Shown here: positions 6,730 through 11,525 of the stretch, one piece after another | Layout of the letters: every line of letters starts with the position of its first letter | How positions within the stretch are numbered: the first letter of the stretch is position 1 | Assembly (NCBI RefSeq): GCF_938020365.1 | Contig: NZ_CALIIB010000151.1 | Span: 1 to 15,837 of the forward strand | DNA: 15,837 nt | Reading direction: 5' to 3' | Source: an uncultured Streptococcus sp. | GTDB lineage: Bacteria; Bacillota; Bacilli; Lactobacillales; Streptococcaceae | Made by a program: the position numbers and the translations under genes | Notes under the pieces: model-generated | What the model saw: the letters and a program-made list of their open reading frames with translations, nothing else | Told to the model about the DNA's origin: nothing | Database searches by the model: none

Positions 6730-8883
6730 CTAACTATTCACCAGATGAGCATAGAAGCCATCCTGAGCAACCAACTCTTCATGCGTTCCTTGCTCCACGA
6801 TTTCACCCTTGTCCAGAACAACAACTTTTTCAGATCGCTCCGCAATAGTCAATCGATGGGCAATGAAAATGATGGTCTTGTCCAACTCTAAAAGGTTGTC
6901 AATAATCTTTTTCTCTGTCAAGATATCCAGATTGCTGGTCGCCTCATCAAGGATCAAAATAGGAGCATCGGTCAAAAGAGCCCGAGCCAAGGCCAAACGC
7001 TGACGCTGACCACCTGAAATCCCTGAACCATCTGATGTCAATTCTGTTTGATAATTTAAAGGCATCCGTTCAATATCTTCACGAATCTCTGCAATTTCCA
7101 GCGCCCGAATAATTTCTTTCTGAGTCGTTCCGGGCTTGGCACCCAAGAGAACATTCTCCAAGATGGTACCATTAAAAACATAAGGTTGTTGCGGCAAGTA
7201 ATTGATATGACGGCGCAAGACATGCTTGTCAATCTGATTGAGGTTGATATTATTAACCAGAATTTCTCCCTCGTTTGGATCGTAAAAGTTCACGATCATC
7301 TTGGCAAGAGTCGTCTTTCCAGAACCAGAAATTCCGACAAAGGCCACCTTGCTGCCTCTTTCAATGGTCAAATTAATATCCGACAGAACATTTCGTCCAT
7401 AGCCATACTTGTAGCTGACATTTCTCAACTCAATGTCGCCCTTGATCATGCTCAAATCACGGATCGCTTTTTTATCCATAAATTCAGAGTCAACCAGATA
7501 AACCTCGTTCAAGCGATTATTGGCAACTTGTGCTGTCTGAAGCTTGGTTTGTAAATTGATAATGTTTTCCAGCGGATTTGTGAAATAAACCAACAAAGTA
7601 TTATAAGTAATCAACTGCCCCAAGGTCATTTTATTGTCCATAACCAAAAGGGCTCCCATCCAAAGGATTGCAACATTCAGCAAGAGCTGAGCCGTCTTCT
7701 TCAAGCCGATTTGGATGTTTTCCATCCGACTATAGGCAAATGATTTCTTCAGATAGTCAACAAATTCTCTATCAATCTTTTGATAGCGGAAATCTTCACT
7801 TGTCAAGGATTTAATCGTCTCAATACCATTGATATCTTCGATAATAGAAGAAGACAGAATGGCATTGGATTCCATCGTATCACGATTCATTTTTTCAAAT
7901 GGCTTCATGAAAGCGAAAATCACGATGATATAGATCGGCAGCGAGAGCAAACTGATAAAGAACAAATAGAAGTTTTGTGAGAACAAAACAATCGCCATAA
8001 CGACAACGATAGAGACATCCAAAAAGATGGACAGAATAGTACTAGCCAAGGCATCAATGATACTATTAGCATCGTTGAAGCGCGATACGATTTCCCCTGT
8101 CCTTCTCGTCGCAAAAAAAGACATGGGTAGATGAAAGACATGCTTGATATAGGACAAAATCACATCAATCGAAAGGCGTTGGCCCAAAATGAGAAGCAGG
8201 TAGCTCTGAGCATAAGTTAGGACCTGTTGCAAAATGTAGACGACTATTAGACCGAGAGAAATAATCCCTAAGGTATTCCTCATCTGATTCGGTACGTAAG
8301 TATCAATAATCCCCTGCATGTAGTAAGAACCCACGATATTGATAATCGTCACCAGCATCGTTGCGATAACGATATTGGCAATCAGTCCCTTTTGTTTCAT
8401 TAAAATTGGAACAAAAGACCAGAGACCGTTTTTCTTTTCCTTGTGTGGTCTATATTCTGGCGCTGGGGCAATGAAAATAGAGACACCTGTCCACTCTTGC
8501 GCAAACTGTTCCTTAGAAAGCTTGGTCATTTTAACAGCCGGATCTGGATCCGCAATATAAACCGAATGTTTATCGTGCCCAGTCACAACATAATAGTGAA
8601 GCAATTTCTTATCTTTGATAACATGGGCGATAAAAGGATAAACGATCCCCTTCATGTCAAATAAAGACATATCCGCTTTAAAGGCTCGCGTTTCAAAACC
8701 TAACTCTTCCGAAACCTTCACTAACCCAAAAGCAGTTGTTCCTCTTAAAGTTGTCTTGGCCATTTCACGCAAACTAGCCAAGGAATAATAGGAACCATAA
8801 TAACCATATATCATGGCCAGCGCTGCTACACCACAATCTCTCGCGTCAACTTGAGCCCTATAATGACGCTTTGTAAATCTCAT
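6730..8883 (-). CDS. comA: ComA-type C39 peptidase-containing ABC exporter
   Basis: ComA cleaves peptide precursors after a Gly-Gly motif and exports the mature part. Starting at 8883 gives 717 residues and puts the catalytic residues at Gln11, Cys17 (RDCGVAAL), His96 (LLHYYVVTGHD) and Asp112 (IADPDP), which agrees with pneumococcal ComA. Membrane domain about 165-430. ATPase domain: Walker A GISGSGKTT (517-525), signature SGGQRQR (623-629), Walker B ILILDE (642-647), switch His676; the protein ends FYAHLVNS. An in-frame upstream ATG at 8943 would add 20 residues and also has AGGAG five bases before it, as does 8883. I prefer 8883 because the family has no such extension. Likely cargo is the two double-glycine peptides encoded just upstream; competence or bacteriocin pheromones are also possible. 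Confidence 0.94.
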   Translation of the reverse strand: MRFTKRHYRAQVDARDCGVAALAMIYGYYGSYYSLASLREMAKTTLRGTTAFGLVKVSEELGFETRAFKADMSLFDMKGIVYPFIAHVIKDKKLLHYYVVTGHDKHSVYIADPDPAVKMTKLSKEQFAQEWTGVSIFIAPAPEYRPHKEKKNGLWSFVPILMKQKGLIANIVIATMLVTIINIVGSYYMQGIIDTYVPNQMRNTLGIISLGLIVVYILQQVLTYAQSYLLLILGQRLSIDVILSYIKHVFHLPMSFFATRRTGEIVSRFNDANSIIDALASTILSIFLDVSIVVVMAIVLFSQNFYLFFISLLSLPIYIIVIFAFMKPFEKMNRDTMESNAILSSSIIEDINGIETIKSLTSEDFRYQKIDREFVDYLKKSFAYSRMENIQIGLKKTAQLLLNVAILWMGALLVMDNKMTLGQLITYNTLLVYFTNPLENIINLQTKLQTAQVANNRLNEVYLVDSEFMDKKAIRDLSMIKGDIELRNVSYKYGYGRNVLSDINLTIERGSKVAFVGISGSGKTTLAKMIVNFYDPNEGEILVNNINLNQIDKHVLRRHINYLPQQPYVFNGTILENVLLGAKPGTTQKEIIRALEIAEIREDIERMPLNYQTELTSDGSGISGGQRQRLALARALLTDAPILILDEATSNLDILTEKKIIDNLLELDKTIIFIAHRLTIAERSEKVVVLDKGEIVEQGTHEELVAQDGFYAHLVNS

Positions 8884-8951
8884 ACAAACTCCTTTATTCA
8901 CACAAAAGTGTAAGTTTGCTTTTATGGAGAACGACCCTCGCATAAAAGCTC

Positions 8952-9002
8952 CTAATTAGTAAACATACTATTCAATAAAAACTGCTTGTCAACTTTATCC
9001 AT
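8952..9002 (-). CDS. possible 16-residue upstream ORF in the comA leader
   Basis: The ORF encodes MDKVDKQFLLNSMFTN. GAGGAG lies seven bases before the ATG, an excellent ribosome site, and its stop codon TAG is part of the AGGAG that precedes the alternative comA start at 8943. A longer in-frame version from 9053 would give 33 residues but has no ribosome site. The peptide has no double-glycine leader and no family I know. It could be a translated regulatory leader, a tiny immunity or signalling peptide, or decay of an older leader peptide gene. The ribosome site GGAGAAC (9013-9007) can pair with GTTCTCC further down the same RNA (8932-8926). Confidence 0.35.
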   Translation of the reverse strand: MDKVDKQFLLNSMFTN

Positions 9003-9076
9003 AGCGGTTCTCCTCAGCAAAAAAAAGTATAAATTAGGGAGAAGAGCTTTCATAACAAGCAAAAATAGATATCTCT

Positions 9077-9106
9077 ATCATACACTAATGTGGCGTATTT
9101 TTCCAA
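9077..9106 (-). promoter_or_regulatory. possible promoter of comAB
   Basis: TTGGAA (9106-9101), 18 bases, TATGAT (9082-9077) on the minus strand. It lies after the terminator of the peptide genes and about 70 bases before the 16-residue ORF. Both hexamers are imperfect and I see no clear ComE direct repeat or SigX box next to it. Read-through from the peptide promoter is the alternative. Confidence 0.35.
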
Positions 9107-9177
9107 TGGTATCAGTCGTTTTACTCCATGTAAACATAAAATTACTTAAAAAACAGACATAAAGTAACTTTTACACT

Positions 9178-9215
9178 AAAAAGCCTCTTGTCCAAATCAA
9201 GACGAACAAGAGGCT
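9178..9215 (-). terminator. terminator after the double-glycine peptide genes
   Basis: A 10-bp perfect stem on the minus strand, AGCCTCTTGT (9215-9206) and ACAAGAGGCT (9191-9182), has a 14-base loop and is followed by TTTTT. It lies 20 bases after the stop of the 86-residue peptide gene and separates the peptide transcript from comAB, perhaps only partly. Confidence 0.85.
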
Positions 9216-9235
9216 CTATGTCGAAACACAAAATA

Positions 9236-9496
9236 TTAGTTAAAAACGTCTGGGCTTGCAGCACCACCGTTGTTAGCGCCACCACGATTGCTAGAGCCAG
9301 AACGTGATCCAATTCTAGAACGAATACGACCATATGCACGAATAGCAAGTCCACGTACAGTGCGACCAACTTCACGACCAATATCAAATACGGCACGTAC
9401 AAGGTCACCACCGACCCATCCACCTTCTACTTCAACCAATTCAGCTTCAGTAAGTGGCATAAATTTTTGATCTAATGATTTAAAATCTTTGTTCAT
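9236..9496 (-). CDS. double-glycine-leader, arginine-rich bacteriocin-like peptide
   Basis: The 86-residue precursor starts at 9496; AAGGTG lies six bases upstream, and an in-frame GTG at 9505 is inside that ribosome site. The 26-residue leader ends LTEAELVEVEGG, matching the LSxxELxxIxGG pattern read by C39 peptidases. The predicted mature part is 60 residues with ten Arg, no Lys, no Cys and four acidic residues (net about +6). Its first half (DLVRAVFDIGREVGRTVRG) would form an amphipathic helix and contains GREVG, a GxxxG motif; the second half is a Gly/Ser/Asn/Arg tail (GSRSGSSNRGGANNGG). It follows the 57-residue peptide by 32 bases and should share its transcript. A bacteriocin role is inferred; a signalling or surface peptide is possible. 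I recognise no named relative. Confidence 0.8.
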   Translation of the reverse strand: MNKDFKSLDQKFMPLTEAELVEVEGGWVGGDLVRAVFDIGREVGRTVRGLAIRAYGRIRSRIGSRSGSSNRGGANNGGAASPDVFN

Positions 9497-9528
9497 AAAA
9501 TTCACCTTCTTCTATTTGAAATATTAAA

Positions 9529-9702
9529 TTAGTTGAAAAGTCCTACTAAGAAACCTGAAACCAATGAGCCACCCAAAATAGCCAATGATACTGTGAAAAT
9601 ATCAACAGGGATACCGTAGAATGCCCATCCACCGTCGATCATCATCATTTCTTCTTCAGTCAACGCAGCAAATTGGTTGTCCATCATAGCAAAGTTTTCC
9701 AT
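9529..9702 (-). CDS. double-glycine-leader hydrophobic bacteriocin-like peptide
   Basis: A 57-residue precursor, easily missed because of its size. GGAG lies eight bases before the ATG within an A/G-rich run. The 25-residue leader ends LTEEEMMMIDGG, matching the C39 recognition pattern at positions -12, -8, -4, -2 and -1. The predicted mature peptide has 32 residues, starts WAFYGIPVDIF and is almost entirely hydrophobic, with GGSLVSGFLVGLF near the end. That stretch contains GxxxG (GFLVG) and SxxxG, the helix-packing motifs typical of two-peptide class IIb bacteriocins. It is the first gene after the palindrome-controlled promoter. It and its neighbour both begin the mature part with Trp directly after Gly-Gly. 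The bacteriocin role is inferred. Confidence 0.82.
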   Translation of the reverse strand: MENFAMMDNQFAALTEEEMMMIDGGWAFYGIPVDIFTVSLAILGGSLVSGFLVGLFN

Positions 9703-9720
9703 ATGTGTTCTCCTTTTTTT

Positions 9721-9741
9721 ACAAGGCTTCCTTAACCTTGT
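9721..9741 (-). repeat. inverted repeat in the leader of the peptide mRNA
   Basis: ACAAGG (9721-9726) and CCTTGT (9736-9741) form a 6-bp stem with a 9-base loop just before the A-rich ribosome site of the 57-residue peptide gene. It is not followed by T on the minus strand, so it is not a terminator. It may shape the 5' end of the mRNA. Confidence 0.35.
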
Positions 9742-9791
9742 TAATATATTGTTTGTGGTCAGTTTTATTCAAACATCGCTTCAACACCTAT

Positions 9792-9820
9792 ATTATACAA
9801 CAACCCTATCGGGTTCAACA
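9792..9820 (-). promoter_or_regulatory. promoter of the two double-glycine peptide genes
   Basis: TATAAT (9797-9792) is a perfect -10. At the correct 17-base distance the -35 is TGTTGA (9820-9815), a poor match, and it overlaps the edge of the 22-bp palindrome. Weak -35 plus an adjoining operator suggests an activator-dependent promoter. Transcription would start near 9785, about 83 bases before the first peptide ATG. The spacer holds its own small dyad, AACCC-TATC-GGGTT (9802-9815). Confidence 0.65.
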
Positions 9821-9838
9821 TGACATCGATGTCATGTT
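9817..9838 (-). promoter_or_regulatory. perfect 22-bp palindrome matching the ComR box
   Basis: The site reads AACA-T-GACA, then TCGA, then TGTC-A-TGTT, with both halves exactly complementary. It matches every fixed position of the ComR-box consensus AACAnGACA-N4-TGTCnTGTT found upstream of comS and sigX in streptococci that use the ComRS competence system. Its centre is about 42 bases upstream of the predicted start of the peptide transcript, next to the weak -35, a normal activator position. Paralogous Rgg regulators with similar boxes (ScuR/SarF type) are possible binders. The regulator gene is not in the window. Confidence 0.7.
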
Positions 9839-9912
9839 TGGAAGAAAAATGTGTAATTTTTTTATAATATTTAAAATATCCTCTTTTTCCCATTCTCCCT
9901 AGTTTCATTTTG

Positions 9913-9921
9913 TGGTACAAT
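9913..9921 (+). promoter_or_regulatory. extended -10 promoter directly before rnhC
   Basis: TGGTACAAT is an extended -10 that ends seven bases before the rnhC ATG, so the mRNA would begin at or one base before the start codon. No good -35 is seen. A TATAAT at 9863-9868 is an alternative with no suitable -35. Confidence 0.45.
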
Positions 9922-9928
9922 AGGGGCT

Positions 9929-10813
9929 ATGGAAAGTATAACTTTAAGTCCTAAACAAGAAGAAATTCAGGCTTTTGTCCAGAAATATCAAGACAAGCTT
10001 GTGCCTAGTAAAAATCAGTATATCCAATACTTACTGAAATTAAACCAGGCAACTGTTAGTATCTATACTTCTGGTAAGGTTCTTTTCCAAGGAGAAAAAG
10101 CTGGTCATTATGCTGCTTTTTTCGGTCATCAAGCCGAGGAAGCCAGCAAGACTTCTCAGAAGATCTCCCTTATAGGTACAGATGAGGTCGGAAATGGCTC
10201 TTACTTTGGTGGTTTAGCAGTTGTTGCTTCCTTCGTCAGCCCAGAGCAGCACACTTTCTTGCACAAGTTGGGCGTGGGCGATTCGAAGGCCTTGACTGAC
10301 CTTAAGATTCGGCAACTAGCACCAATTCTGAAAAAAGAAATCCAACATCAGGCTCTGCTCCTGTCTCCAGAAAAATATAACGAAGTGATTGCCTCTGGTT
10401 ACAATGCCGTATCTGTCAAGGTAGCTCTTCACAATCAAGCCATTTATCTGCTGTTACAAAAAGGGTTAAGACCAGAAAAAATTGTCATCGATGCCTTTAC
10501 CAGTCAGCAGAATTATGACAAATACCTACAAAATGAAAAGAATCATTTCCCAAATCCCGTTAACCTCATTGAGAAAGCGGAAGGAAAGTTTCTAGCTGTC
10601 GCCGTCAGCTCCATTATCGCCCGCGACCTCTTCCTGGAAAATCTGGAAAATCTAAGTCAAGAGCTTGGCTACACCCTTCCGAGTGGAGCTGGAAGCAAGA
10701 GTGACCAGGTTGCTAGCCAAATCCTCCAAGCCTATGGAATGACTGGCCTCCAGCATACCGCTAAACTTCATTTTAAAAATACAGAAAAAGCTAAAAAGCT
10801 CTTAGAAAGGTAG
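9929..10813 (+). CDS. rnhC: ribonuclease HIII
   Basis: Cuts the RNA strand of RNA-DNA hybrids, as formed during replication and transcription; cytosolic. The 294 residues fit RNase HIII. The N-terminal part (1 to about 75, ITLSPKQEEIQAF, then SIYTSGKVLFQG) is the TBP-like substrate-binding domain that separates HIII from HII. The catalytic domain opens with GTDEVGNGSYFGG, giving Asp85 and Glu86 (the HIII-type DE pair), and continues with VGDSKALTD, VIDAF (Asp188) and SSIIARD (227-233). It ends HFKNTEKAKKLLER, as in pneumococcus. The start is fixed by agreement with the family; its ribosome site is poor (GGGG two bases before ATG), consistent with a leaderless mRNA. lepB follows after three bases. 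Confidence 0.95.
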   Translation: MESITLSPKQEEIQAFVQKYQDKLVPSKNQYIQYLLKLNQATVSIYTSGKVLFQGEKAGHYAAFFGHQAEEASKTSQKISLIGTDEVGNGSYFGGLAVVASFVSPEQHTFLHKLGVGDSKALTDLKIRQLAPILKKEIQHQALLLSPEKYNEVIASGYNAVSVKVALHNQAIYLLLQKGLRPEKIVIDAFTSQQNYDKYLQNEKNHFPNPVNLIEKAEGKFLAVAVSSIIARDLFLENLENLSQELGYTLPSGAGSKSDQVASQILQAYGMTGLQHTAKLHFKNTEKAKKLLER

Positions 10814-10816
10814 ACT

Positions 10817-11449
10817 ATGAAAAACAAACGCTTTGACTTCCGTGCCTTCCTCAAGGAGTGGGGAGTATTTACCCTTATTATCTCTGCCATCTTGCTCACT
10901 CGCTGGCTGCTCTGGGCACCTGTCAAGGTAGACGGCCACTCTATGGACCCAACCTTAGCCAATGGGGAGTATTTGATGGTTTTGAAACACCAGTCCATTG
11001 ATCGTTTCGATATTGTCGTAGCCTCTGAAAAGGATGACGACGGCAAAAAGAAAGAAGTCGTCAAGCGAGTGATTGGTCTTCCGGGCGATACCATTCAGTA
11101 CGAAAACGACACCCTTTATATCAATGGTAAAAAAACTGATGAATCTTACTTAACAGAATACATCCAGAAATTCAAAAAGGACAAGCTCCAATCTACTTAT
11201 GTAGGCAAGGATTACACGGACAACGGAACTTTCTTCCGCAAGCTAGCCTCTCAAGCCCAAGCCTTTACCGTGGACAAGGAAGGTAGCCCCGTCTTTACCA
11301 TCAAACTCCTAGATGATGAGTACCTGCTTTTAGGTGACGATCGCATCGTGTCCAAGGATAGCCGGCAGGTCGGTGCCTTTAAATCCAGTCAGATTCAAGG
11401 CGAGGCTAAATTTCGTATCTGGCCAATCCTACCTTTCAAGACTTACTAA
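10817..11449 (+). CDS. lepB: signal peptidase I
   Basis: Removes signal peptides from exported proteins at the outer face of the membrane. The 210 residues fit the streptococcal enzyme. Seen: one N-terminal membrane anchor (about 15-33), the catalytic serine in VDGHSMDPTL (Ser42), the general-base lysine in VVKRVIGLPGD (Lys83) and the conserved LLGDDRIVSKDSRQVGAF (171-188). It starts three bases after the rnhC stop with AGAAAGG as ribosome site, so the two genes form one operon, an order shared with other streptococci. It would process the surface protein at the left end of this window. A terminator follows. Confidence 0.96.
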   Translation: MKNKRFDFRAFLKEWGVFTLIISAILLTRWLLWAPVKVDGHSMDPTLANGEYLMVLKHQSIDRFDIVVASEKDDDGKKKEVVKRVIGLPGDTIQYENDTLYINGKKTDESYLTEYIQKFKKDKLQSTYVGKDYTDNGTFFRKLASQAQAFTVDKEGSPVFTIKLLDDEYLLLGDDRIVSKDSRQVGAFKSSQIQGEAKFRIWPILPFKTY

Positions 11450-11471
11450 TACTTAAGAGTATACCCCCATC

Positions 11472-11507
11472 CAAACTCAGTTGACTACTCAGCTGGGTTT
11501 GCTTTTT
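11472..11507 (+). terminator. terminator after lepB
   Basis: CAAACTCAG (11472-11480) and CTGGGTTTG (11493-11501) form a 9-bp stem with one G-U pair and a 12-base loop, followed by CTTTTT. It lies in the 76-base gap before recD2. I see no convincing promoter for recD2 after it, so some read-through is likely. Confidence 0.7.
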
Positions 11508-11525
11508 AAAGAGCATATATAAACA

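Noticed and set aside
8884..8943. Annotating comA from the upstream ATG at 8943
   Set aside because: It adds 20 residues absent from the family and displaces the Gln11/Cys17/His96/Asp112 numbering. The site is kept as a finding because its ribosome site is good.
9083..9112. ComE- or BlpR-like direct repeats (CATTGG and CATTAG, 18 bases apart) upstream of comAB
   Set aside because: Too short and too unlike the known repeats, and the spacing is off by about three bases.
9403..9414. Second Gly-Gly (WVGG) as alternative cleavage site in the Arg-rich peptide
   Set aside because: The first Gly-Gly has the full Leu-12, Glu-8, Leu-7, Val-4 pattern; the second lacks it.
9142..9423. A 93-codon hydrophobic ORF on the same strand as the Arg-rich peptide but in another frame, tempting as an overlapping immunity protein
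   Set aside because: It runs through the terminator hairpin, its ribosome site is only three bases from the ATG, and its Val/Leu richness follows from reading the Arg and Gly codons one base off.
9497..9505. GTG start three codons upstream for the Arg-rich peptide
   Set aside because: The GTG is part of the ribosome site AAGGTG of the ATG at 9496.
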